From NCBI GenBank assembly GCA_016712745.1, contig JADJQN010000015.1, positions 62,001-126,000 on the forward strand: a stretch of 64,000 nucleotides of DNA, written 5' to 3'. The position numbers and the translations under genes were made by a program. The stretch comes from Sandaracinaceae bacterium (GTDB taxonomy: Bacteria > Myxococcota_A > Polyangia > Polyangiales > JADJQN01). Below are positions 33,772 through 41,680 of this stretch, in pieces (the first letter of the stretch is position 1; the number at the start of each line of letters is the position of its first letter). The notes under the pieces are model-generated. The model did no database searches. It was not told the origin of the DNA and was given only the letters and a program-made list of their open reading frames with translations.

Positions 33772-34641
33772 ATGGAAGAGTTAATTCGAAAAGCGGCAGT
33801 ACTTCACGAGGCGCTGCCCTACATTCGTAGGTTTCACGGGCGCACTTTTGTCATCAAGTATGGCGGGCACGCCATGATCGACGAGAAGCTGCGCGATAGC
33901 TTCGCACGCGACGTGACCTTGATGAAGTACGTCGGCCTCAATCCAGTGGTCGTCCACGGAGGTGGCCCGCAGATCGACGAGATGTTGAAGTCGATGGGCG
34001 TGGTCTCCGAGCGCATCGATGGTTTGCGCGTGACCGATGAGCGCACCATGGATGTCGTCGAGATGGTGCTTGGCGGAAAAACCAATCAAGAAATCGTGAC
34101 GCTCATTTGCAACCACGGCGGTCGCGCCGTCGGGCTGAGCGGCAAAGACGATTCGTTCATGCTCGGTGAGCGCGTCACGCAGATGAAAACCAAGAGCGGC
34201 ACCATGGTCGATCCGGGCCGCGTCGGCATCGTGAAACACGTACGCACGGACATCGTCGAGAAGCTCATGAAGGCGGACTTCATTCCGGTTATCGCGCCAG
34301 TCGCAGTGGACAGCGACGGCAAGTCGTTGAACGTGAACGCTGACACAGTCGCGGGCAAGATCGCAGAAGCGTTAGGTGCTGAAAAGCTTGTACTCATGAC
34401 CGACATCGTTGGCGTCTGCGACAAAGCGGGCAAGCTCATCGAGTCGCTCTCTGCGGACGATGTAGCTGCCCTGCGCGCCGATGGAACCATTTCGGGCGGC
34501 ATGATTCCCAAGGTGCAGTGCGCGCTCGATGCGCTGGCCGGAGGGGTGAACAAGGCCCACATTATCGACGGGCGCGTCCAGCACGCGCTTTTGGTCGAGA
34601 TTTTTACAGACCACGGCGTTGGCACCGAATTCACTCGCTAA
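33772..34641 (+). CDS. argB: acetylglutamate kinase
   Basis: ArgB phosphorylates N-acetylglutamate in arginine biosynthesis. The 289-residue protein has VIKYGGHAM (Lys at the phosphate-binding site), PVVVHGGGPQID, GLSGKDDSF and NVNADTVAGKIAEAL as in all argB products, and ends VGTEF-like. ATG at 33772 starts at the family position (MEELIRKAAVLHEAL). First gene of an argB-argD-argF cluster; 65 bases separate it from hslU. Feedback inhibition by arginine is suggested by the N-terminal helix MEELIRKAAVLHEALPYI, which is the arginine-sensitive type. Confidence 0.97.
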   Translation: MEELIRKAAVLHEALPYIRRFHGRTFVIKYGGHAMIDEKLRDSFARDVTLMKYVGLNPVVVHGGGPQIDEMLKSMGVVSERIDGLRVTDERTMDVVEMVLGGKTNQEIVTLICNHGGRAVGLSGKDDSFMLGERVTQMKTKSGTMVDPGRVGIVKHVRTDIVEKLMKADFIPVIAPVAVDSDGKSLNVNADTVAGKIAEALGAEKLVLMTDIVGVCDKAGKLIESLSADDVAALRADGTISGGMIPKVQCALDALAGGVNKAHIIDGRVQHALLVEIFTDHGVGTEFTR

Positions 34642-34672
34642 AAATCCCTCTTCTCTGTGCTACAGATCACGC

Positions 34673-35896
34673 ATGGCGAAGAACGAAGAACGCGTCGCAG
34701 AGGCCAAGCGAGTCCTCCTCGGTAACTACAAGCCGCCCGCTTTTGTGTTGAGCAAGGGGCAGGGCTGCCGTGTCGAGGACGTCGAAGGCCATTCCTATTT
34801 GGATCTCGCTGCTGGCATCGCGGTGCTCTCGCTTGGGCATGCGCATGAGGCTCTCGCGCGCGCCGTCGCGGAGCAGGCGACCAAGCTCGTGCATACCTCG
34901 AACCTCTTCTACAACGAGCGTTCGATCGAGCTTGCGTCAGCGATCATCGACGCGACCTCGTACGACAAAGTGTACTTCTGCAACAGCGGAACCGAAGCGA
35001 ACGAAGCGATGTTGAAGCTCGCTCGCCGGTGGCAGTTCGAGCACGGTCACAAAGAGCGCACGGAGTTCGTTGCGACGCATAACAGCTTTCACGGCCGCAC
35101 CATGGGCGCGCTCTCGGTTACCGGCCAGCCCAAGTATCACGTCGGCATGGAGCCCTTGATCGATGGCGTGAGCTTCGTCGACTACGGCGATCTGGATGCG
35201 ATGCGCGCCGCTGTGGGCGCTAAGACCGCCGCCGTCATCGTGGAACCCATTCAAGCCGAGGGCGGCATCATCGTTGGAAGCGATGCCTATCTGCTTGGCC
35301 TTCGCGAAATCTGCGACAAGGCCGGCGCACTGTTGATCTTCGACGAGGTTCAGACTGGCTATGGCCGCACCGGCAAGTTCCTTTGCCGCGAATGGAGCGG
35401 CGTTCTGCCAGACGCATTCTCGCTTGCCAAGGGAATTGCTGGCGGTTTTCCGCTCGGCGCCATGGTGGTGAACAAGCGCGTCGCTGACGGTCTGCCGCCC
35501 GGCAGTCACGCCAGCACCTTCGGTGGAAACCCCGTCGCATGCGCAGCGGGCCTTGCCGTATTCGAGGTCTTCAAGAAGGAAAACGTGCTGCACAATGTTC
35601 TCGATGTGGGCGCGCATCTTGAAAGCCGCGTCCGCGCCATCGCGGCGGATGCCAATCTTCCGTCGGTCATCGAGGCGCGAGGCAAAGGCTTGCTCCAGGG
35701 TCTGAAGTTGGCCAAGCACATCGACCCGCTCGCAACCATCGCCATGATCCGCGAAGCGGGCGTGCTCCTATCGATCGCGGGCGGGGACGTGCTGCGAGTT
35801 TCTCCGTCCTTGCTCGTAACCAAAGCCGAGATTGACGAAGGCCTCGACGTTATCGCGAAGGTCCTGCGCAACGCACCGGCGGCGGTGGCGGCGTGA
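34673..35896 (+). CDS. argD: acetylornithine aminotransferase
   Basis: Class III PLP-dependent aminotransferase of 407 residues. The PLP pocket is visible as YFCNSGTEANEAMLKLAR and SFHGRTMGALS, the aspartate in LLIFDEVQTGYGRTG, and the PLP lysine in FSLAKGIAGGFPLGAM. It transfers an amino group from glutamate to N-acetylglutamate semialdehyde in arginine biosynthesis, and could also act on succinyldiaminopimelate. ATG 34673 is at the usual position (MAKNEERVAEAKRVLL). It lies between argB and argF, and its stop overlaps argF (GTGA). Confidence 0.96.
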   Translation: MAKNEERVAEAKRVLLGNYKPPAFVLSKGQGCRVEDVEGHSYLDLAAGIAVLSLGHAHEALARAVAEQATKLVHTSNLFYNERSIELASAIIDATSYDKVYFCNSGTEANEAMLKLARRWQFEHGHKERTEFVATHNSFHGRTMGALSVTGQPKYHVGMEPLIDGVSFVDYGDLDAMRAAVGAKTAAVIVEPIQAEGGIIVGSDAYLLGLREICDKAGALLIFDEVQTGYGRTGKFLCREWSGVLPDAFSLAKGIAGGFPLGAMVVNKRVADGLPPGSHASTFGGNPVACAAGLAVFEVFKKENVLHNVLDVGAHLESRVRAIAADANLPSVIEARGKGLLQGLKLAKHIDPLATIAMIREAGVLLSIAGGDVLRVSPSLLVTKAEIDEGLDVIAKVLRNAPAAVAA

Positions 35897-36813
35897 GCGT
35901 TCGACATTTCTTGACCATGCGCGATTTCGATCGCGAAGAGCATCTCCGTTTGCTGGATCGCGCGGCGGAGCTCAAGCGCCTGCGCGGTACGCCCGAGCAT
36001 CCGAAGCCGCTTGCTGACAAGAGCATCGCGATCGTTTTGGAGAAGGCGTCAACACGCACACGCATTTCGTTTCATGTCGCTGCGGCCGAGCTTGGCGCGC
36101 ACGCGATGCCCATGACATCGAAGGATTTGCAAATCGGTCGCGGCGAACCGCTCGAAGATACGGCGCGCATCTTCTCGCGCTACGTGCACTGCTTTGTGCT
36201 GCGCACCTTTGGTCACGACCGCGTCGAGACGCTGGCCAAGTACGCGACCATCCCCGTCATCAACGCACTCACCGACGAGTACCATCCGTGTCAGCTGCTC
36301 GCCGATCTGATGACAGTGCGGGAGGCTCGTAACGGCAGACTCGATGGCATGCGCGTCGCGTGGGTTGGCGATGGCAACAACATGGCCAATTGTTGGATGG
36401 AGTCTGCAGCGATCTTTGGCTTCGATTTGGTGCTCGCCTGTCCGCCGTCGCATCGCCCGCACGCCGACATCATCGCGCGCGCCAAAGGCACGAGCGATGT
36501 GAGCATCACCTTCACGGACGATGTCGACGCGGCGATCAAAGGCGCCGACGTTGTGACGACCGACGTCTGGGCAAGCATGGGCCAGGAAAGCGAGGCGATC
36601 GAACGTCAGCGCATATTCAAGGACTACATCGTTACCGAGGCGCGAATGCTACGCGCCAAGAAGGACGCCATTTTCCTTCACTGTTTGCCGGCGCACCGCG
36701 GCGAAGAAGTCGAGGCCGCGGTCATCGACGGACCGCAATCTCGTGTGTGGGACGAAGCCGAGAACCGACTTCACACGCAAAAAGCCCTCCTCGAAACACT
36801 GCTCGCGGTTTGA
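35893..36813 (+). CDS. argF: ornithine carbamoyltransferase
   Basis: The 306-residue protein has the carbamoyl phosphate motif EKASTRTRISFHVAAAELG, the HP-x-Q block NALTDEYHPCQLLADLMT, GDGNNMANCWMESAAIFG (ornithine SMG-like region is TDVWASMGQE) and HCLPAHRGEEV, which identifies the anabolic enzyme that makes citrulline from ornithine. GTG 35893 overlaps argD's TGA (GTGA). The next gene, a J-domain protein, begins 26 bases after its stop, so the operon may continue into chaperone-related genes. Confidence 0.96.
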   Translation: MSVRHFLTMRDFDREEHLRLLDRAAELKRLRGTPEHPKPLADKSIAIVLEKASTRTRISFHVAAAELGAHAMPMTSKDLQIGRGEPLEDTARIFSRYVHCFVLRTFGHDRVETLAKYATIPVINALTDEYHPCQLLADLMTVREARNGRLDGMRVAWVGDGNNMANCWMESAAIFGFDLVLACPPSHRPHADIIARAKGTSDVSITFTDDVDAAIKGADVVTTDVWASMGQESEAIERQRIFKDYIVTEARMLRAKKDAIFLHCLPAHRGEEVEAAVIDGPQSRVWDEAENRLHTQKALLETLLAV

Positions 36814-36838
36814 TAACCTTCCCGCGAAGCACTCGCGC

Positions 36839-38350
36839 ATGAATTTGGATCGCAACTCTCGTATTCCGCGTCTGATCCCTTCCGTCGACGTGCGGAAGTT
36901 GCCGCTCAGCGCGCACGAGGCCTTTGTGCTTTCGCGTATCGATGGCCAGTCGCGCGTCGATGAGATCGCCCTAATCACAGGCCTCGACGATGACACTGCC
37001 TACGCGCTTCTGGATCGCCTGGTGAGTCTGGGTGCTGCGGAGTGGAAAGACAAACCGATCGTGCGACAAGGGCCGAATTCGGCGCCGCCGATTCCCGACC
37101 AGCCCGTCACGAAGTCCGCGCCGGCTCCACCGTCGCAACCGGCGACGAAGTCCGTGCCGACGCCGCGCATGACTGTTTCCGAATCGTATGCCGCGCAACT
37201 TGGCGAAGAGGTGGACCTCGAGCCAGCGCGTCGTCGCGAAATCCTAGATATGTATCGGCGCCTCGACACTGTGAGCTACTACGAAGTCCTAGGCGTTCCG
37301 CGCAATGCCGACAAAAAGGAAATTCGTGCTGCGTACTTCGAGCTCTCCAAGCGCTTTCACCCGGACAGCCTCTTTCGCAAGCGTCTCGGGGCTTTCAAGC
37401 CGAAGATGGAAGGCATCTTCAACAAGCTCACTGAGGCCTACGAGGCTCTGGGCAAACTCAAGACGCGCACCAAGTACGATGAGTACCTAGCCATCTCGGA
37501 GCAAACGAGTGATGCGCGCTATATGCTTGAAGCCGGCGAGACGACGGCCGAGGAAGAAGCAAAGCGCGCGAGTGAGGTTCCCGTTCCCGAACAGGAGTTG
37601 CCGGGCATTTCTAGTTTTCCGCCGGACGAGATCACACTCGAGCACGCGACGCTCGAGCTAGATGAGCGCAAGCGCCTCGTGCAAGACCGTTGGCGCAAGG
37701 CACTTACGCAATCACCGACCGCACACGCCAATGCACCGTCGGTCCGGGCCCAACGGTCGCCGTCGAGTCCCGCGGCGGCCGGAAGAGATCTTGCACGCTC
37801 GCTCGCCCAGATTGCTGGTGTTACGGGCGGTATGGATCCTGTGCGTCGCCACATGAGCAGCGCGCGCCTCGCAGAGGAAACCGGCAACTTAGTGGAAGCG
37901 GTGAACTTCGCGCGTCTCGCGCAGGCGCTTGCCCCGGAGCGCGCCGACATCATCAAAGAGCACGAACGCCTGCGTCTGCGACTCGCCGCCCAGCTCGCCG
38001 ACAGCTACGAGAAGCAGGCAGAGTACGAGGAGTCCCACGGCAAATGGCAGGCAGCTGCCATGTCATGGGCGCAGGTTTGTGCCGGGCGCCCTGACAACGC
38101 AGCGTCTCAACTTCGAGCCGCTGAGGCATACATGCGTGTTGGCAACGATATGCGCTCCGCGAAGAGCTTTGCGCAGAAGGCGGCAGACCTGTCCCCCAAT
38201 GATGCAAAGGCGCACGTATTGCTGGGCCGCATCTTCTTGGCTCTAGAATTGAAGCTCAACGCCAAACGTGAGCTCGAGCTGGCGCTCAAAATGGAGCCGA
38301 ATAACGAAGTGGCGCGCGCTCTCTTGGACGAGCTCAGTCGTACTGCCTAG
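36839..38350 (+). CDS. J-domain/TPR protein with N-terminal winged-helix-like module
   Basis: Three modules make the 503-residue protein. The first 60 residues (LSAHEAFVLSRIDGQSRVDE, LVSLGAAEW) form a small helix-strand module also seen in the protein encoded after dnaK. Residues 140-215 are a DnaJ-type J domain (TVSYYEVLGVPRNADKKEIR, FELSKRFHPDSLF, with HPD intact). The C-terminal 170 residues are TPR-like helices (SAKSFAQKAADLSPNDAKAH and neighbours). No zinc finger and no substrate-binding domain of DnaJ. It probably recruits the adjacent DnaK to specific clients. The ATG at 36839 lies 26 bases past argF. Confidence 0.88.
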   Translation: MNLDRNSRIPRLIPSVDVRKLPLSAHEAFVLSRIDGQSRVDEIALITGLDDDTAYALLDRLVSLGAAEWKDKPIVRQGPNSAPPIPDQPVTKSAPAPPSQPATKSVPTPRMTVSESYAAQLGEEVDLEPARRREILDMYRRLDTVSYYEVLGVPRNADKKEIRAAYFELSKRFHPDSLFRKRLGAFKPKMEGIFNKLTEAYEALGKLKTRTKYDEYLAISEQTSDARYMLEAGETTAEEEAKRASEVPVPEQELPGISSFPPDEITLEHATLELDERKRLVQDRWRKALTQSPTAHANAPSVRAQRSPSSPAAAGRDLARSLAQIAGVTGGMDPVRRHMSSARLAEETGNLVEAVNFARLAQALAPERADIIKEHERLRLRLAAQLADSYEKQAEYEESHGKWQAAAMSWAQVCAGRPDNAASQLRAAEAYMRVGNDMRSAKSFAQKAADLSPNDAKAHVLLGRIFLALELKLNAKRELELALKMEPNNEVARALLDELSRTA

Positions 38351-38404
38351 TCGCAAAGGCTGCCTTTTCGAAACCAAATTGCGTTAGAGTTGCGCCACAA
38401 CGCT

Positions 38405-39424
38405 ATGGATAAAGTCATCGGCATCGATCTAGGAACGACGAACTCCTGTGTGGCAGTTGTCGAAAACGGCGTCCCCGTCGTCATCCCCAATCGAGGTGGT
38501 TACAAAACTACGCCCTCGATGGTTGCGATTACTGAAGCGGGCAAGCGCTTGGTTGGTCACATTGCCAAGCGCCAGGCGGTGACGAACGCCGAGAATACCG
38601 TCTACGCCGCAAAGCGTTTGATCGGTCGCAAATGGGCGAGCCCCCAAGTGAAGAACGCCGTGCTCTCCTGTCCCTACCGCATCGTTGAAGGACCGCACGG
38701 GGACGCGCGCATTCAGTTGCGCGACAAGATGTATAGCGTGCCCGAGATCAGCGCGATGATCTTGCAGGAGATGAAGACCATCGCCGAGGACTATCTCGGG
38801 CATCCGGTCGAGAAGGCCGTCGTCACTGTGCCTGCATACTTCAACGACGGGCAGCGCCAAGCGACCAAGGATGCGGGACAGATTGCTGGCCTCGACGTCA
38901 TTCGCATCATCAACGAGCCTACAGCGGGCGCACTTGCCTACGGCTTCGGCAAGAATCTCGATCGCACGGTTGCGGTCTACGATTTGGGCGGCGGTACGTT
39001 TGATATCTCTATCATGGAGATTTCGAGCTCGGGCGTCTTCAAGGTCATCAGCACGGCTGGCGATACTTTCCTGGGCGGCGAAGATTTCGATTCGCGCATT
39101 ATCGATTTGCTTGTGCAGGGTTTCAACGACGAGCACGGGATCGATTTGCGACAAGACCGCATGGCACTGCAGCGCCTCAAAGACGCCGCCGAGAAGGCCA
39201 AGTGTGAGCTTTCCTCAGTCGTGGAAACCGAAGTAAATCTTCCCTTCGTCATTTCATCGGCACGTAACGAGGCACTTCATTTGCAGCGCCTTTTGACGCG
39301 AAATCAGCTGAATGAGCTCTGCGCGGATCTCGTGAAGCGCACAGTCGACATTTGCAACTCCACGCTCGAAGAAGCGGGGTTGGATCGCAGCGAATTGAGG
39401 ACGTCATTCTCGTCGGCGGAATGA
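38405..39424 (+). CDS. dnaK: DnaK (Hsp70), N-terminal part, ended by a frameshift
   Basis: From ATG 38405 the frame reads a normal Hsp70 ATPase domain: VIGIDLGTTNSCVAVVENG, VTVPAYFNDGQRQATKDAGQ, IINEPTAGALAYG, VYDLGGGTFDISIMEI and GGEDFDSRI. It then stops at 39424 after the non-family tail RTSFSSAE. The correct continuation (IEDVILVGGMTRMPAVQIAV) sits in the next frame from about 39395, and shifts again near 39459 to the frame of the C-terminal part. Two single-base deletions would explain both. Span of the whole gene: 38405-40226. Either a disrupted dnaK paralogue or assembly errors; most myxobacteria carry several dnaK genes. Confidence 0.8.
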   Translation: MDKVIGIDLGTTNSCVAVVENGVPVVIPNRGGYKTTPSMVAITEAGKRLVGHIAKRQAVTNAENTVYAAKRLIGRKWASPQVKNAVLSCPYRIVEGPHGDARIQLRDKMYSVPEISAMILQEMKTIAEDYLGHPVEKAVVTVPAYFNDGQRQATKDAGQIAGLDVIRIINEPTAGALAYGFGKNLDRTVAVYDLGGGTFDISIMEISSSGVFKVISTAGDTFLGGEDFDSRIIDLLVQGFNDEHGIDLRQDRMALQRLKDAAEKAKCELSSVVETEVNLPFVISSARNEALHLQRLLTRNQLNELCADLVKRTVDICNSTLEEAGLDRSELRTSFSSAE

Positions 39425-39485
39425 CCCGCATGCCTGCCGTGCAAATCGCCGTGGCAACTCCTTTGGACGGGAGCCTTCAAAGGGT

Positions 39486-40226
39486 GTGCATCCCGACGAA
39501 GTCGTTGCGCTCGGCGCCAGCATCCAGGGAGCAGCCCTTCTCGACGACGGTCCAGAGATGATTCTTCTCGACGTTACGCCACATACCCTGGGTATCGCCG
39601 TCGTCGGCGGTTACGTCGAAGAGCTCATCCCGCAGAACACGACCGTTCCCACGTCGCGCTCCAAGGCCTTCACGACTGTCCGCGAGAATCAGACAGCCGT
39701 TAAGATCCTCGTGGTGCAAGGCGAGTCGCGCCGCGCCGAAGAGAATGACTTGCTCGGTGAGTTCATCCTCACGGGTTTGCGTCGCGCGCCAGCCGGCCAA
39801 GTCGAGATCGAAGTCACTTTCGAGATCAATGCCGACGGCATCGTGAGCGTGCATGCCAAAGACATGGAGACCGGCCTTCAGCAGTCGATCACTGTCACCG
39901 CGACCAGCGGTCTTACGCAAGACGAGGTCAAAGACCTTATGCGCGAGTCGAAAGACTTTGCCGTCACGCGCCGCAATACCGACGAGATGGAAGGCGCGAA
40001 GCAAGAGGCCGAAAAGCTCATCTCGGATATTGAGAAGCTCTTCCCCGAAGTCGAGAAGGTTGTGGCGGGCAGCGATTTCGGGCGCGACGCGATCGACAAG
40101 GCACGTGCCGTGGTCGAGAAGGCCCAAACGCACATTCGACAGGGCGATACCGCGGCGCTGCGAGAGCAAATCGAGGCGCTTGCGCGAACGCTGCGCATGT
40201 TCAAGGGCGTTGTCGGCAAGACCTGA
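39486..40226 (+). CDS. dnaK: DnaK (Hsp70), C-terminal part after second frameshift
   Basis: This frame contains the end of the ATPase lobe (GVHPDEVVALGASIQGAALL), the substrate-binding sandwich (ILLDVTPHTLGIAVVGGYVE, IPQNTTVPTSRSKAFTTV) and the helical lid, in all 246 residues. GTG 39486 is only the first possible codon after the shift; there is no obvious independent ribosome site. The protein ends MFKGVVGKT, without the EEVD-like acidic tail of some Hsp70s. It continues the frame-interrupted gene starting at 38405 and is followed 9 bases later by a small associated gene. Confidence 0.75.
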   Translation: MHPDEVVALGASIQGAALLDDGPEMILLDVTPHTLGIAVVGGYVEELIPQNTTVPTSRSKAFTTVRENQTAVKILVVQGESRRAEENDLLGEFILTGLRRAPAGQVEIEVTFEINADGIVSVHAKDMETGLQQSITVTATSGLTQDEVKDLMRESKDFAVTRRNTDEMEGAKQEAEKLISDIEKLFPEVEKVVAGSDFGRDAIDKARAVVEKAQTHIRQGDTAALREQIEALARTLRMFKGVVGKT

Positions 40227-40235
40227 TCGCACGCG

Positions 40236-40973
40236 ATGAGCGATTCGCCGTCCAAAAAGGACTCACGCGCGCCGCGCGATACGGATATCAGCAATGTGAA
40301 TCCGGATCATCCGTACGCTCTGACGACTCCGGCGCAGCCGTTGGTGGCCGATGGTGCTATCGCGCTCGGTTTTCATGCGCCGCCATTGGGTCTTCCGATG
40401 GAGTTTCGCGCCGACACAACGCCAGCCCCTCCGCCGGCCATGGACGAAACTGCGCACGACGCTTGGACGACCGACCGCTTCGAGCGAGGTGGACGCCCCA
40501 GCACTGTGCCGCCTCCGGTCGAGCTCACTTCGGACTTCCCCGATGAGGCGACCGACGCGGTGAGCCTCATCGACCGCACGCGGCCGGCAAGCGCTGAGCA
40601 CGATCTCACTGGCGAGATGGTAGAGCGTTTCGCGCTTGGCGATTTTACCGGCGCACTGCGCATTGCCGAGCTTCTGCTCGGGCAGGACGCTGACTCGCAA
40701 ACCGCGCAGGACTACGCCGTGCTCTGCCGAAAAAAGTTACTCGAGCTCTACGAAGCACGCGTGGGCGGCGCGTCACGCATTCCTTATCCGATTGCTCTGG
40801 GCAACGACCGACGTTGGCTTGGGCTCGATCGCCGCGCAGCTTCCGTGTATCGCCGCGTCGACGGGGTTACGTCCTGCAAAGCCCTCGTCGCACAAAGCAC
40901 ACTCGCGGAGCTCGAAGCCTGGCAAGCCCTCGTAGAGCTCTACGAAGCCGGAGCCATCCAATCTGAATCCTGA
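40236..40973 (+). CDS. unknown protein with C-terminal winged-helix-like module, chaperone cluster
   Basis: The 245-residue protein has a disordered, Pro/Ala-rich first half with no signal peptide. The region 125-165 (EMVERFALGDFTGALRIAEL) is TPR-like. The last 50 residues (WLGLDRRAASVYRRVDGVTS, LVELYEAGAI) match the N-terminal module of the J-domain protein upstream (LSAHEAFVLSRIDGQSRVDE). The shared module on both sides of dnaK suggests that these proteins interact or share a client. No enzyme motif. Function unknown. Confidence 0.72.
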   Translation: MSDSPSKKDSRAPRDTDISNVNPDHPYALTTPAQPLVADGAIALGFHAPPLGLPMEFRADTTPAPPPAMDETAHDAWTTDRFERGGRPSTVPPPVELTSDFPDEATDAVSLIDRTRPASAEHDLTGEMVERFALGDFTGALRIAELLLGQDADSQTAQDYAVLCRKKLLELYEARVGGASRIPYPIALGNDRRWLGLDRRAASVYRRVDGVTSCKALVAQSTLAELEAWQALVELYEAGAIQSES

Positions 40974-41009
40974 TCGCTTAGGGCTTGCTGTCGGCCGAAC
41001 GCAGGTTTT

Positions 41010-41102
41010 ACAAGAGATCAAGAGATCAAGAGGAAGGCATGGGATTCTTGGTGCGTGCAAATCCACGCGAAAAATCTCATTGCCTTCCTCTTGACCTCTT
41101 GT
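41010..41102. repeat. imperfect inverted repeat with AGAGGAAGGC arms
   Basis: The left arm (caagagatcaagaggaaggc, from 41020) and the reverse complement of the right arm (caagaggtcaagaggaaggc) match with one difference; a further tandem CAAGAGAT precedes the left arm. Similarity continues inward for about 20 bases. The loop is near 41060. The same end motif occurs at 49788. It lies in the 180-base gap between convergent genes. Confidence 0.7.
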
Positions 41103-41153
41103 AGACCCAACCCCAGCGACAGCAAAAGAGTCGGCGCGCGCGACTACCGAAAC

Positions 41154-41564
41154 CTAGCTGCCGAGTTTGAGGATGGCGGCGTACTCGGCGGGCGTGACGG
41201 ATTGGACGCTGAGGCGTGAGTGGGTGACGAGCTGCATCGCTTGGAGGGCCGCAGTGGCTTTCACTTGGTCGAGCGTGACGGGTTTCTTCAAAGCCTTGAC
41301 CGCAGCAATGTCGACCGCGCTCCAGTCGCCTTTGTCGCTGGTCTTCTCGGGGTAGGCCTCGCGCGCGACTTCGGCGATTCCAACGACGGCTTTGCCGACT
41401 TGCGAGTGGTAGTAGAGAACCTGGTCCCCCTTTTTCATGGCGCGAAGATTGTTGCGTGCTTGGAAATTCCGGATGTGATCCCAGACAGTCTTCTTGTCCC
41501 GAATCAGCTGGTCGAACGAGTAGACGCCGGGTTCAGATTTCACCAACCAATATGCTTTCGCCAT
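41154..41564 (-). CDS. EVE domain protein
   Basis: The 136-residue EVE domain is complete: AYWLVKSEPGVYSFDQLIRD, the aromatic WDHIRNFQARNNLRAMKKGD and YYHSQVGKAVVGIAEV. EVE domains belong to the PUA-like fold and recognise modified bases in DNA or RNA (for example 5-methylcytosine derivatives or thiouridines). The ATG at 41564 matches the family start; upstream residues in the longer frame are not family-like. It is divergent from the CNNM/CBS gene by 117 bases. No partner nuclease is visible. Confidence 0.93.
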   Translation of the reverse strand: MAKAYWLVKSEPGVYSFDQLIRDKKTVWDHIRNFQARNNLRAMKKGDQVLYYHSQVGKAVVGIAEVAREAYPEKTSDKGDWSAVDIAAVKALKKPVTLDQVKATAALQAMQLVTHSRLSVQSVTPAEYAAILKLGS

Positions 41565-41680
41565 GATTCGCAGGTTAGCGGGATATCCATGTGAAGTCAT
41601 CGAGTTAGCTAGCGACTCCGCGAAGCTTGCGGGGGCGGGACGGGCGAACTAGGATGCCCGGCATCCGCTGAACGTTTCGG

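Noticed and set aside
41010..41102. CRISPR-like array of AAGAG repeats
   Set aside because: Only two to three short tandem units and a palindrome; no spacer structure and no cas genes in the window.
41167..41594. Plus-strand frame opposite the EVE gene
   Set aside because: The EVE domain on the minus strand is conserved and explains the region.
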